From Methanosarcina sp. KYL-1 (lineage in GTDB: Archaea; Halobacteriota; Methanosarcinia; Methanosarcinales; Methanosarcinaceae): 64,000 nucleotides of DNA. Positions 8,703 through 17,792 of the stretch are shown here, one piece after another. The stretch is from the NCBI RefSeq assembly GCF_024372725.1, contig NZ_VOUA01000009.1:39289-103288 (forward strand). Reading direction: 5' to 3'. The notes beneath the pieces are model-generated. The model had not been told where the DNA came from, searched no databases, and saw only the letters and a list, made by a program, of their open reading frames with translations. Numbering within the stretch: the first letter of the stretch is position 1; the number at the start of each line of letters is the position of its first letter. A program made the position numbers and the translations under genes.

Positions 8703-9392
8703 TTACCTTACAAAGCCCTCGTCCTTCAGGCTAACGTACCTGCCGTCCCCGATGATTATGTGGTCAAGGACATCGATTCCCAGGAGCTTTCCTCCTTCGA
8801 CCAGCTTTTCCGTAACCATGATGTCCTCCCTGCTGGGGCTCGGGTCCCCTGAGGGGTGGTTGTGAATCATTATTACGGAAGCCGAGGATTCCAGCAGGGC
8901 CGACTTAAAAACTTCACGCGGGTGTACGATGCTCGCATTCAGGCTTCCGATGGATACGACTTCTTCTTTAAGAATCTGGTTTTTTGTATCCAGATAGAGT
9001 GTTATAAACCTTTCTTTTTTTTGTTCACGCATTTTCGGATACATAAGGGCATAGACGTCTTTTGGGGAGCAGATTTTCCGTTTCGGCTCTTCCACAAAAG
9101 TCTCAAGCCTCCTGGCCAGCTCGAAAACAGCAGCAATTTGCGCCGCCTTTGCCTTTCCCACCCCGTGGACCTGCATGAGCCTCGAAACGTTTGCAAGGCT
9201 GAGCTGCTTGATGCTGTACTCCGATAAGATCCGGCTGCACAGGCTGATAACATTCTCTTCCCTCGACCCCGTCCGGAGGATGATTCCCAGCAGCTCAGCG
9301 TTGGAAAGGGACTCCGGCCCGTTCCGGATAAGCCGTTCTCTCGGGCGCTCCTCCTCGGGAAGGTCATGTATCCTTACTTTATTTACTTCCAT
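8703..9392 (-). CDS. radC: RadC-like JAB-domain DNA repair protein
   Basis: A 229-residue protein with the usual RadC layout: N-terminal UPF0758 segment, a helix-hairpin-helix at about 73-85 (VHGVGKAKA), and a C-terminal JAB/MPN domain whose zinc motif HNHPSGDPSPSRED spans 177-190. The family is widespread and traditionally linked to DNA repair, though its activity is unproven. The ATG at 9392 has GGGGGTAG about 5 nt upstream. Its promoter region contains a striking 28-bp tandem array. Confidence 0.93.
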   Translation of the reverse strand: MEVNKVRIHDLPEEERPRERLIRNGPESLSNAELLGIILRTGSREENVISLCSRILSEYSIKQLSLANVSRLMQVHGVGKAKAAQIAAVFELARRLETFVEEPKRKICSPKDVYALMYPKMREQKKERFITLYLDTKNQILKEEVVSIGSLNASIVHPREVFKSALLESSASVIMIHNHPSGDPSPSREDIMVTEKLVEGGKLLGIDVLDHIIIGDGRYVSLKDEGFVR

Positions 9393-9424
9393 ATTCTACC
9401 CCCATATTACTGTCATCCACTCAG

Positions 9425-9612
9425 TTGCTTTCACTCACTTACCTTCACTCAGTTGCTTTCACTCACTTACCTTCACTCAGTTGCTTTCACTCACTTACCT
9501 TCACTCAGTTGCTTTCACTCACTTACCTTCACTCAGTTGCTTTCACTCACTTACCTTCTCTCACTTACCTTCACTCACTTACCTTCACTCAGTTGCTTTC
9601 ATTCACTTTCTG
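9425..9612. repeat. 28-bp tandem array upstream of radC
   Basis: Five perfect 28-bp units begin at 9425, 9453, 9481, 9509 and 9537 (TTGCTTTCACTCACTTACC plus TTCACTCAG), then partial units to about 9610. It lies between radC and the divergent mobB-moaE gene, so it could affect spacing of either promoter. Confidence 0.92.
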
Positions 9613-9818
9613 CCAATTACTTTTTATTAAAATTCAAATTATTCGATTTAAGATCCGACTTTACATTTAATATGTATTAATGGGGTCTGAATATTTCAAC
9701 TTTTACACTTATACAATAAAATGACTTTTTTTCAGGAAATTATCGGGAAATGTTTGTAAAATCCCGTCCTCCGGCTCTCCGACCCTTTCTTATACCGGGA
9801 AATCCATAACGCTCCCTG

Positions 9819-10655
9819 ATGAAGGTCATTTCCGTAGTAGGGTACAAGAAATCAGGTAAAACAGCCCTCGTCTCCGCCCTGGTCCAGAAACTTTCCGGGT
9901 TCGGGTCAGTGGGCACGGTAAAGCACATGGGGGAATTCCGTTACAACCCCGAGGACACGGACACCGGCAGGCATTTCGATGCGGGTGCGGACACGGTAAT
10001 AGGGCTTACTAATACCGAGATGGTCAGCTTTTCAGGGGACCCTGACCTGGAGAGGGCTCTTGACGCCCTCTGCGACCGCGGCCTTGACTTTGCGGTGGTC
10101 GAAGGCTTCAAGCAGAGCAAGCTCCCTAAAATCGTCCTCGGAGACCTTGATGGTGTCTCCAACGTCCTTATGAGGCTTCCGGAAAACCCGGACCTGCACG
10201 AGACCCTTTCAGCCTCCATCTTCGGCCTGATCCTCGCCCAGCCCGACCGCTACACCCTTGACGACCTCATAAAGCGAGTCCGGCAAAACCCGGATATCAG
10301 GAAAGCCGGCGCAATAGGCACATTTACCGGCATCGTCCGCGAACTTGCAGAAGGCACGAAAACCGAAAGGCTCGAATTCGAGAAATACGAACCCGAAGCC
10401 TCAAAAGTCCTGGACAAGATCCGCGAGGAAATCAAGCAAAAAGAAGGCATCCTCGAAGTCCTGATCCACCACAAGACCGGCGTCATCGAAGCCGGGGAAG
10501 ACATCGTCTACATCGTGATCGCATCCGCCCACAGGACCGAACTCTTCCCCGCCCTCAGCGAAGCCATCGAAAGGGTAAAAGCCGAAGCCCCGATCTGGAA
10601 AAAAGAGTTCACGGAAAAAGAAGAGTTCTGGGTCCACGACCGGGAACACGCCTGA
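9819..10655 (+). CDS. MobB-MoaE fusion: molybdopterin-guanine dinucleotide adaptor / molybdopterin synthase large subunit
   Basis: A 278-residue two-domain protein. Residues 1 to about 125 are MobB-like, with the P-loop GYKKSGKT at 8-15 and VVEGFK near 92; MobB assists attachment of GMP to molybdopterin. Residues from about 135 are MoaE, which with MoaD inserts sulfur into precursor Z; GAIGTFTGIVR, AHRTELFPALSEAIERVK and PIWKKE are its signatures. Methanosarcina need a molybdopterin (or tungstopterin) guanine dinucleotide for formylmethanofuran dehydrogenase. mobA follows 69 bp downstream on the same strand, so the two probably form an operon. Confidence 0.93.
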   Translation: MKVISVVGYKKSGKTALVSALVQKLSGFGSVGTVKHMGEFRYNPEDTDTGRHFDAGADTVIGLTNTEMVSFSGDPDLERALDALCDRGLDFAVVEGFKQSKLPKIVLGDLDGVSNVLMRLPENPDLHETLSASIFGLILAQPDRYTLDDLIKRVRQNPDIRKAGAIGTFTGIVRELAEGTKTERLEFEKYEPEASKVLDKIREEIKQKEGILEVLIHHKTGVIEAGEDIVYIVIASAHRTELFPALSEAIERVKAEAPIWKKEFTEKEEFWVHDREHA

Positions 10656-10724
10656 AGGGGAATAGAAAAGGGAAAGGAAAGCTAAGAACAGCAAAAAAGC
10701 AGCAAAAATCGGGATGGAATTTGA

Positions 10725-11399
10725 ATGAGCAGAAAAACAGAACTTAAGCCTGGGAGAACAAAATCCAGAAGCGCAATCGTCCTTGCAGGCGGCAGGGGCC
10801 GCCGGATGGGCATGATCGAAAAAGCCCTCCTCGAATTCGAAGGAAAAACCATCCTCGAACGCCTGCTCGATTCCCTTTTCCAGGTCGTGGGCGAGGTCGT
10901 CCTCTCGGTCAGGGACCGCACTCAGGAAGCAATGCTCATGCCCGTACTCGAAAATTACCCTGACCGCAAAATCCGCTTCTGTTTTGATTCCATCGAAGAC
11001 GCCGGCCCCCTCGAAGGCATCCGCGCCGGCCTGCTCGAAGCAAGCTCCGAATACGCCTTCGTCTGCGCCGGGGATATGCCATTCGTAAGCTCCGGGGTCG
11101 TGAGCCTGCTGTTTGAAAAAGCAGAAGGGCATGATGCCGCCATCCCGAAATACGAAGACGAGATGTATGAGCCCCTGCACGCCGTCTATTCAAAGAAGCT
11201 AATTCCTGAGATCGAAAGGGCTTTTGAGAGGGGGAAGCATTCGGTGCTTTCGCCGGTTTTTGAGATGCAGGACGTGGTGTTTGTTGAGGTATCGGAAATC
11301 ATGGGAATTGATCCTGAATTGAGGAGTTTTGCGAATATCAATACGGTTGAAGATCTTGAGCTTATGAGCGGGTCTGCGGTGGAAAAGGGGATGCTGTGA
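10725..11399 (+). CDS. mobA: Molybdenum cofactor guanylyltransferase
   Basis: A 224-residue nucleotidyltransferase. LAGGRGRRMG at about residues 20-29 is the GTP-binding loop, a lysine (K34) follows as in MobA, and CAGDMPFV near 115 supplies the metal-binding aspartate. MobA transfers GMP from GTP to molybdopterin to make the MGD form used by formylmethanofuran dehydrogenase. The N-terminal 14 residues are a basic extension. It follows the mobB-moaE gene and is likely cotranscribed. Confidence 0.92.
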   Translation: MSRKTELKPGRTKSRSAIVLAGGRGRRMGMIEKALLEFEGKTILERLLDSLFQVVGEVVLSVRDRTQEAMLMPVLENYPDRKIRFCFDSIEDAGPLEGIRAGLLEASSEYAFVCAGDMPFVSSGVVSLLFEKAEGHDAAIPKYEDEMYEPLHAVYSKKLIPEIERAFERGKHSVLSPVFEMQDVVFVEVSEIMGIDPELRSFANINTVEDLELMSGSAVEKGML

Positions 11400-11435
11400 G
11401 AAAGTTCCGGGTAGCCGTTGTTGATCTGTTTATTT

Positions 11436-11552
11436 TAGGACTTACGCAGTTGAATTGAAAACCACGAGCGGAAAATACTTAACTGTACAAACCCGAATAC
11501 TGTTGACGAGCCTGCATGTGCCTGATTTTACATTTCAAGTGTGTAAGTCCTA
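11436..11552. mobile_element. 117-bp MITE with terminal inverted repeats and 5-bp target duplication
   Basis: TAGGACTTACGCAGTTGAA at the left is matched in inverted orientation by TTCAAGTGTGTAAGTCCTA at the right (2 mismatches in 19). Both ends are flanked by TATTT (11431-11435 and 11553-11557), consistent with a target-site duplication. It has no coding capacity. The parent transposase is not in this window. Confidence 0.75.
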
Positions 11553-11763
11553 TATTTAATTGTCAAAGTAACCGGAATAGTATATTTTACCTTTCTTGTC
11601 CCGCGCCTCTGCGCGGTTTTTTCTTCAGGAAATATTAAAATCGAAAGCTATTTAGTCAGCAACACCTTCTATTTTTTAGACTTAATTATTTTATTATGTA
11701 GAGACTATCTCTGGGTAACGGCTTCAATACAATGAATTTTTCATTGATTATAGTGGAAAACTC

Positions 11764-14349
11764 GTGAGGAAAGTGAGGCAGGGATTATATATGGGATCGA
11801 ACGAGATTAAAAAACTGATTATAGAGGCTCAAAGAAATAAAGTAACTGCATTAAATCTGTCTTCCAAAAATCTCACTTCACTGCCGCCTGAAATCAGTGA
11901 GTTGAAAAATCTTACTCACCTCTACATATTTAATAATCAACTTACTTCGCTTCCGTCTGAAATCAGTGGGTTAAAAAATCTTACTCACCTCTACATATCT
12001 CATAATCAACTTACTTCACTGCCGCCTGAAATCAGCGAGTTGAAAAATCTTACTCACCTCTACATATTTAATAATCAACTTACTTCGCTTCCGCCTGAAA
12101 TCAGCGGGTTGGAAAACCTTACTCAACTTTACATCTCCCATAATCAATTGACTTCACTTCCTTCTGAACTTTCTGAATTGAAAAATCTTACTATACTTGA
12201 CATATCCTATAATCAATTGACTTCGCTTCCTTCTGAACTATCCAAATTGAAAAACCTTATTGAACTTGATATGATTAGAAATCAATTGACTTCACTTCCT
12301 TCTGAACTTTCTGAATTGAAAAATCTTACTCAACTTCAAATCTCTGGGAATCAGCTTACTTCGCTTCCACCTGAAATCTTTGAATTAGGTATGGAGATTA
12401 GATGGGTATATCGTTTTGGATCAAAAGGATTACTTATAAACAATGATAGAAGACTTTTCGGAGTGAAAGGAATATTTTTAGGAGGGAACCCTTTAGAAAA
12501 TCCACCTGTAGAGATTGTGAAACAGGGTCGTGAGGCAGTTCTTTACTATTTCAAGTCTTTGGAAGATGAAAAGGAGCCATTAAATGAAGTAAAAGTATTA
12601 TTAGTGGGAGATGGGGGTGCAGGCAAAACTTCGCTAGTGAAGAGGCTTTTCGGAGATGACTTTGATGAAAAGGAACCCCAAACTCGTGGGATCAATATAA
12701 GAAAATTGGATATTGAAAACGGTAAGAGGCTTTTCGGAGATGACTTTGATGAAAAGGAATCACAGGCTCGTGGGATCAATATAAGAAAATTGGATATTGA
12801 AAACGGTGAGCGGGAAATAAAAGCTAATTTCTGGGACTTTGGCGGACAGGAGATCATGCACGCTACCCACCAGTTCTTTTTATCAAAAAGGAGTCTTTAT
12901 ATTCTGGTGCTGGACGGGAGGAAGGACGAAAAGCCTGAGTACTGGCTCAAACTCATAGAAAATTTCGGTGGAGATTCTCCAGTTCTGGTTGTGATCAATA
13001 AAATTGATGAAAACCCTGCTTTTGAACTGAACAGGAAGTTCCTGAGAGAGAAGTATCCTTCAATAAGGGGTTTTTACAGGCTTTCCTGCATGTCGGGTGA
13101 GGGGATAAAGGAGTTTTCGAATATTTTGGAAGAAGAATTGAAAGCAGTCAAGCACCTCGAAATCAAATGGCCGAAAAGCTGGTTCAATGTAAAAAGCAAA
13201 CTTGAAAAAATGTGTCCGAGTTGTACTTCTGATTATGGGGCTGAGGGTGAGTGCGAACAATGCAGCTTCATCCAGTACAATGAATATAAAATGATGTGTG
13301 ATAAAGAAGGGATCAGTAGCGAATCGGAACAGAATGCTCTTGTCGACTTTCTTCATGATCTGGGCGTGATACTGCATTTCAGGGACATACCTCTCCTGAA
13401 TACGCATGTCCTTGAACCCGAATGGGTAACTAACGCGGTGTATAAGCTGGTTAATTCGAAGGAGATTGCAGAGTCCAGAGGAGTTCTGAAACTTGACATG
13501 TTCGCTGAGATTTTAAAGCAGAGAACTGAAAGAGATTTCCATTATCCTCCAGACCAGTATGGCTTTTTTATCAGTTTGATGAAGAAATTTGAACTCTCTT
13601 ATGACCTTGATGGCAACACTGTGCTTCTCCCCGGTTTGCTGGAAATTCAGGAACCCGATTTTGAGTTTGATTATGAAGGGACTCTGAGGTTTATAATTGA
13701 CTATGATTTCCTTCCACCTTCGGTGATGCCGCGCTTTATTGTGAAGATGAATAGGGACATAAAAGACGATCTGCGCTGGCGTACCGGGGTGGTTCTGGAG
13801 GATAAAGGCTACCATTCTACTGCGGTGGTCAGAGCAGACATTGAAGCAAGGAGAATAAGCATTTACGTAAACGGGGATCAAAGAAGGGATTATTTCTCCA
13901 TTATCCGCAAAAGGTTCCGGGAAATAAACAGCAGCTTCGAAAAGTTAAAAGCAACAGAAAAAATCCCGTTGCCTGATGATCCTGAGGTAACTGTAAGTTA
14001 TGAGCATTTAATCAAACTGGAGTTGAAAGGAATTGAAACCTACATGCCCGATGGCTCCGACAATGAGTATAACATAAGTGACCTTCTTGGAACAGTTATC
14101 AATAGGAGTAGCGAGAGAACATTACTGGAAGAAATACTGCGAGTAACGGAACTGAATAGAAGCACCGATAATGAGATACTCAAGATTCTTAGGAAGCTGC
14201 AGGAAATTGAAGAGGCGTCTGATACTGAGGATACTCTACTAGAAAAAATTACTAATGTTGTTTCAGTGAATCCAACCTTTTTTGGTGTTGGTTTTGATCT
14301 TGGTGAAATTGTCAAATTATATCTAAAAAGGAAAAGACGGCGGTCTTAA
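11764..14349 (+). CDS. Roco-family protein (LRR-Roc-COR GTPase)
   Basis: A large regulatory GTPase. Residues about 30-235 are leucine-rich repeats of 23 residues (LxxLxLxxNQLTSLPxEIS). The Roc G domain follows with P-loop GDGGAGKTS (about 282-290), switch II DFGGQE and the NKID guanine motif; the COR dimerisation region runs to about 760 and a short charged tail ends KRKRRRS. A cysteine set (C-x2-C ... C-x2-C, about 483-505) interrupts the start of COR and could bind zinc. An 84-bp tandem duplication (12642-12725 and 12726-12809) repeats 28 residues between P-loop and switch II, the switch I region. Translation may start at ATG 11791, which has AGTGAGG upstream, instead of the GTG at 11764. 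Archaeal Roco proteins are known from Methanosarcina; their signalling role is unclear. Confidence 0.92.
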   Translation: MRKVRQGLYMGSNEIKKLIIEAQRNKVTALNLSSKNLTSLPPEISELKNLTHLYIFNNQLTSLPSEISGLKNLTHLYISHNQLTSLPPEISELKNLTHLYIFNNQLTSLPPEISGLENLTQLYISHNQLTSLPSELSELKNLTILDISYNQLTSLPSELSKLKNLIELDMIRNQLTSLPSELSELKNLTQLQISGNQLTSLPPEIFELGMEIRWVYRFGSKGLLINNDRRLFGVKGIFLGGNPLENPPVEIVKQGREAVLYYFKSLEDEKEPLNEVKVLLVGDGGAGKTSLVKRLFGDDFDEKEPQTRGINIRKLDIENGKRLFGDDFDEKESQARGINIRKLDIENGEREIKANFWDFGGQEIMHATHQFFLSKRSLYILVLDGRKDEKPEYWLKLIENFGGDSPVLVVINKIDENPAFELNRKFLREKYPSIRGFYRLSCMSGEGIKEFSNILEEELKAVKHLEIKWPKSWFNVKSKLEKMCPSCTSDYGAEGECEQCSFIQYNEYKMMCDKEGISSESEQNALVDFLHDLGVILHFRDIPLLNTHVLEPEWVTNAVYKLVNSKEIAESRGVLKLDMFAEILKQRTERDFHYPPDQYGFFISLMKKFELSYDLDGNTVLLPGLLEIQEPDFEFDYEGTLRFIIDYDFLPPSVMPRFIVKMNRDIKDDLRWRTGVVLEDKGYHSTAVVRADIEARRISIYVNGDQRRDYFSIIRKRFREINSSFEKLKATEKIPLPDDPEVTVSYEHLIKLELKGIETYMPDGSDNEYNISDLLGTVINRSSERTLLEEILRVTELNRSTDNEILKILRKLQEIEEASDTEDTLLEKITNVVSVNPTFFGVGFDLGEIVKLYLKRKRRRS

Positions 14350-14440
14350 ATATGCTGAGATTCGGGTAGTTGTCACATGAAAATGAATTCAATCAACCAC
14401 GAATCTGGACTGTTCATTTTTCATGTTTTTTCCTATTAAT

Positions 14441-14503
14441 TTTCATGGAAAAGCCGGTCGTCTCCGACGACCGGTGAGAGCCCGTGGTTCTGCAAGCCGA
14501 TGG
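14441..14503 (+). repeat. CCGG-hairpin repeat, copy 4
   Basis: TTTTCATGGAAAAG, perfect stem CCGGTCGTC/GACGACCGG, GTGAGAGCCC and GTGGTTCTGCAAG. AACCACG at about 14395 can pair with CGTGGTT. It lies between the convergent Roco and TudS-related genes. Confidence 0.7.
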
Positions 14504-14566
14504 AAATCCGGTTAATCTGCTGGCTGATTTAAAAGTAGACTCTAATTTTCAGGCTGGCATTTCTAC

Positions 14567-15097
14567 TTAATTTCTTCCCTGACGGGCATCCTCTATCTCA
14601 AACTCAACCCCGCGCTTCTCGAGCTCCTTTTTAATTTCCTCCATAAACACGCCCGAGCCTTCCACGTTTGTATGGTGGAACTCCTGTGTTTTTCCGGGCT
14701 CTCCGCCGATGCTGGTTATTTCTACGCCGCAGGAGGGGCTTTTCGGGACTCCGAGGATTTTGATTTTTGCGCCGCCGGCTGCGAGGTCTTCGATCAGGTC
14801 GGCGTAGGGGGTGAAGAGTTTACGGCAGAAGCGCCTGTAGGCGGGGTAGTCGAGCTGGTCTTTGGTAATTTCCCGCCGGTTCATGCCCAGGTACATGGCT
14901 TCGGGGCAGGGGAGCTGGATTACGTTCATGCCTGTAACGTCGAGGGGGGGTTTGGGTCTTGCACCTTTGATCCTGGCAAGGGGGTTCAGGAGGCAGTGGC
15001 CTATTACAACAACTTCGTTCTCAACTTCGTCCTGGATGTCGAGCAGGTCGCATTTTCTGGGGGCCGGGGTGGGCTCGTAGTTTTCCAGTTTTTTCAT
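14567..15097 (-). CDS. TudS-related (DUF523-like) putative desulfidase
   Basis: A 176-residue protein with the three cysteines expected of the DUF523/TudS group: GHCLLNP (C35), LPCPE (C64) and SPSCG (C123). In thiouracil desulfurase TudS these hold a catalytic 4Fe-4S cluster that accepts sulfide; the substrate here is unknown. Charged extensions of about 30 residues flank the core. A minus-strand TATA-like AAATATATAATC lies at about 15136-15147, and a perfect 8-bp inverted repeat (15158-15178) lies just upstream of it, suggesting a regulated promoter. Confidence 0.75.
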   Translation of the reverse strand: MKKLENYEPTPAPRKCDLLDIQDEVENEVVVIGHCLLNPLARIKGARPKPPLDVTGMNVIQLPCPEAMYLGMNRREITKDQLDYPAYRRFCRKLFTPYADLIEDLAAGGAKIKILGVPKSPSCGVEITSIGGEPGKTQEFHHTNVEGSGVFMEEIKKELEKRGVEFEIEDARQGRN

Positions 15098-15157
15098 TCA
15101 TTCACTTCCTGGTTTTATTTATACTGGGATAAGAGATTATATATTTACCTTCTACAT

Positions 15158-15178
15158 ATGTATCAGAAAATGATACAT
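15158..15178. promoter_or_regulatory. Palindromic candidate operator upstream of the TudS-related gene
   Basis: ATGTATCA and TGATACAT are perfect inverted arms around GAAAA. The site sits about 10 bp upstream of the TATA-like box for the minus-strand gene, a usual position for an archaeal activator or repressor dimer. The bound regulator is unknown. Confidence 0.5.
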
Positions 15179-15507
15179 GTGAGCCTGCATACTAACTCGA
15201 GTTTTGCGGCAGGTCTTCGGGGCTGAAATTTGCCTGTGCCTGTTGTGTGCCATTCATGGCCCGGTGGACTGAATATTGGACTGAATATTTTTCTGTGCTC
15301 CGGGAAAGCTGGCTGAAGTCGGGTTCTTTTGCAGCTTTTGACTTTCAGGAACAATCCTTAACTGAATTCTTTTAATAAATCCGTTTAATGAATTACTTGA
15401 ATAACCCTTAAATAACCTTTAAATAAATTCCCTAAATAACCCTTAAATAAATTCCTTAAATAACCCCCAATAATACCAACCCCTGTAAAACCGGAAGGTC
15501 CTGTCAC

Positions 15508-16425
15508 ATGCATGAAGATTTTGGAACAATACTTAATAAAGGATTCAAAAACTGGGTTCGAAATCTAAACATCTGCATTCCTTTTGTCCTGAATTTCGCT
15601 CTGACTTTGCTGCTTTATTTCTTTTTCTTCGGGCTCATGGGAGTTATGCTCCTTTCATCCAGGGTAGAAAACGGGCTTGACCCTGCTGCCCTTTCCACGG
15701 AGGAACTCTACGCTTTGTTTGCGGGGGCGTTTCTTGAAAACTTCGTGCCGGCCACGATAGGATTTATAGCATTTTTCCTGCTGATAGCGTTCTTGCAGGC
15801 TTTTTTCACGGCAGGAGCAATCGGGATGGCAAAGAGGGCTGCTGAAACCGGGGATACCGTGCTCTCGGAAATGGTAGGCGCTGGCTCGAAAAACGCTATC
15901 AAGCTCTTTTTAGCTTCCCTGCTGATCGGGCTCATGGTGCTTGCAGGGATCATATTCGTCGTCCCCGGAGCCCTCGCAGTTGGGGACCTGGGTGCGTTGA
16001 TCGAAAACCCGGAAGTCCCTGTCCAGGGCCTGGGACTGCTGGCCATCGGGACCCTTATCTGGGGAGTCTATATCATGGTTATAAACATCGGGCTTTCCCT
16101 TGCCCCTTATGCCCTGGTAATAGACGAACTTGACCCGCTGGAAGCCATAAGTACCGGTTTCCGTTTTTTCATGGAAAACAAGCTGGATGTATTCTTTATC
16201 TGGGTGATTTCAATTGCCCTGACTTTCGTCAACAGCCTGGTAAGTGAGCTACTGGGCTCGGTGAGCGACTTTGTCGTCCTGCTGACCGTCCTGTTCCCAC
16301 TTCTTGTCCTGCAGCCGCTGACGACCGTCTGGTGGACACGCCTCTACCTCAGCAGGAAAGAAAAGAATCTCTACGACCACAACGAACTGCTCTGCGACCC
16401 TGATGAATTCATGAGCAGCTGTTGA
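15508..16425 (+). CDS. Polytopic membrane protein, function unknown
   Basis: A 305-residue membrane protein with about six hydrophobic segments (roughly 25-50, 75-105, 145-165, 175-205, 225-250, 255-280). It opens with a soluble stretch HEDFGTILNKGFKNWVRNL, as in DUF4013/DUF975-type archaeal membrane proteins where the N-terminus lies along the membrane. No catalytic motif is seen. It stands alone, converging on ncsA. The 400-bp upstream gap holds degenerate AAATAACCCTT repeats (about 15405-15470). Confidence 0.75.
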   Translation: MHEDFGTILNKGFKNWVRNLNICIPFVLNFALTLLLYFFFFGLMGVMLLSSRVENGLDPAALSTEELYALFAGAFLENFVPATIGFIAFFLLIAFLQAFFTAGAIGMAKRAAETGDTVLSEMVGAGSKNAIKLFLASLLIGLMVLAGIIFVVPGALAVGDLGALIENPEVPVQGLGLLAIGTLIWGVYIMVINIGLSLAPYALVIDELDPLEAISTGFRFFMENKLDVFFIWVISIALTFVNSLVSELLGSVSDFVVLLTVLFPLLVLQPLTTVWWTRLYLSRKEKNLYDHNELLCDPDEFMSSC

Positions 16426-16517
16426 TCTACTGTTGATCCACTGATCAACTGTTGATCAACTACTCTGCTCTACTCCTTCTTTTCCTCTTCCTTTTTTTTC
16501 TTCTTCTTCTTCTTCTT

Positions 16518-17426
16518 TCAGGCCCTGCCGAGCAGTTTACAGGCCTGGCAGATGTCTTCCGTACAGGTCTCTCCGCAGATCCTGCATTTTTCGATTTTTG
16601 CGGGTGGGAGTTCTTTTGCAAGGGCTCCTACAAGCTTGTCAAAGCCCCGGAGCAGGGAATATTTGGTGCCTGGGTGCTTTGTCTCAAAGTCATTCAGGAG
16701 TTCCCTGATTTCCTTTCTCATGGCTTCTCCTGCGTAGGGGCATTCGCTGAAGTCCACGGGCAGGCCGTTCATCAGGGCGTAGAGAGCTACTTCTTTTTCG
16801 GGGATGTTCCTGAGGGGTTTTGCCCGGAGCACCAGCCCTTCCACGGCTGCCGGAGGGGAGAGCCTGACCATGCGCTCCATGTCTCCCCTGAAGTGGTTCA
16901 GGAGGATGGTCTGGGCCTCGTCGTCCAGGTTGTGCCCTGTGACCAGTTTCGTTGCCCCGATCTCCATTGCGACCCTGTTCAGGATGTTTTTCCTGAGGAC
17001 TCCGCAGTAGCTGCAGGTGCCTTTTTCCCTATCCATTGCAGCAATCTCGTCCATGGTGGTCCCGTGCTCGGCACTGAAGGACTTTATGATGTGGCGGACC
17101 CCGAGCTTTCGGGTCAGTTCTTTTGCGGTTTCAAGGGACTTCGGGCGGTACCCCTCGATCCCCTCGTCCACGGAAATTGCCACGAGCTCTATGTCGGGCC
17201 TGTCCCCGAGGATCTTGTGCATGATATAGAGGGCAACGGCGCTGTCCTTCCCTCCGCTCAGGGCAACGGCGATGACGTCGTTTTTATTTATGCTGTAGTT
17301 TTTCCGGACGGTCAGCTTGATCTTCCGCTCAACATCCTCGATGAAGTGCTTCCTGCAGAGGTGCATCCCGGAATATTTCTGAAAAATAATAGCTTCATGG
17401 TTGCATTTTTTGCATTTGATGGTCAT
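16518..17426 (-). CDS. ncsA: tRNA 2-thiolation protein NcsA (TtuA/Ncs6 family)
   Basis: A 302-residue PP-loop ATPase. SGGKDS at 57-62 binds ATP to adenylate the tRNA base; C138 (in TCSYCG, with C141) and a second cysteine near SECPYAGE hold the Fe-S cluster and sulfur. Zinc-finger cysteines lie at both ends (CKKCNH near 5-10; CRICGETC and CQAC at the C-terminus). The family thiolates U34 or U54 of tRNAs in archaea, using a ubiquitin-like sulfur carrier. It is a single gene, convergent with the membrane protein upstream in the map. Confidence 0.9.
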   Translation of the reverse strand: MTIKCKKCNHEAIIFQKYSGMHLCRKHFIEDVERKIKLTVRKNYSINKNDVIAVALSGGKDSAVALYIMHKILGDRPDIELVAISVDEGIEGYRPKSLETAKELTRKLGVRHIIKSFSAEHGTTMDEIAAMDREKGTCSYCGVLRKNILNRVAMEIGATKLVTGHNLDDEAQTILLNHFRGDMERMVRLSPPAAVEGLVLRAKPLRNIPEKEVALYALMNGLPVDFSECPYAGEAMRKEIRELLNDFETKHPGTKYSLLRGFDKLVGALAKELPPAKIEKCRICGETCTEDICQACKLLGRA

Positions 17427-17792
17427 GGGAAATCCTTTTTTCTGCCGGTCCCCGGTATCGCTTGAAAAACGGGTAATTTTTTAGTATGATGGGTTTGCCT
17501 GTAGAAAAGAGAGTGATCGTATATATGGTTTTTTCCATGCTTTTCGGGGAGGCAGCTGTTTTTTTGGTCGTCTTCCTTCCGGCCTGGTGAACGTTATTCA
17601 GAAACTTTGTTTCCAAAAGTATATCCTTTTCAGCCGATAAACCTTACGTATTATCCGGCAAATTATATATTAAATCCTGTAAAAAATATAATTGTACTGG
17701 AAAATAACTGGAGAATAACTGGAAAATAACTGGAAAATATAATCATTCCGGGAAAATACCATAATTCTGGAAACAGGGGACTGAGGCTCTTT

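Noticed and set aside
9425..9612. Possible CRISPR array
   Set aside because: Units are contiguous, with no spacers. The same holds for the other arrays.
10401..11180. 259-codon minus-strand frame
   Set aside because: Antisense to mobA and the MoaE domain.
16452..17465. Long plus-strand frame of 337 codons
   Set aside because: Antisense shadow of ncsA, whose motifs are unmistakable; the frame is compositionally odd (Phe, His-rich).
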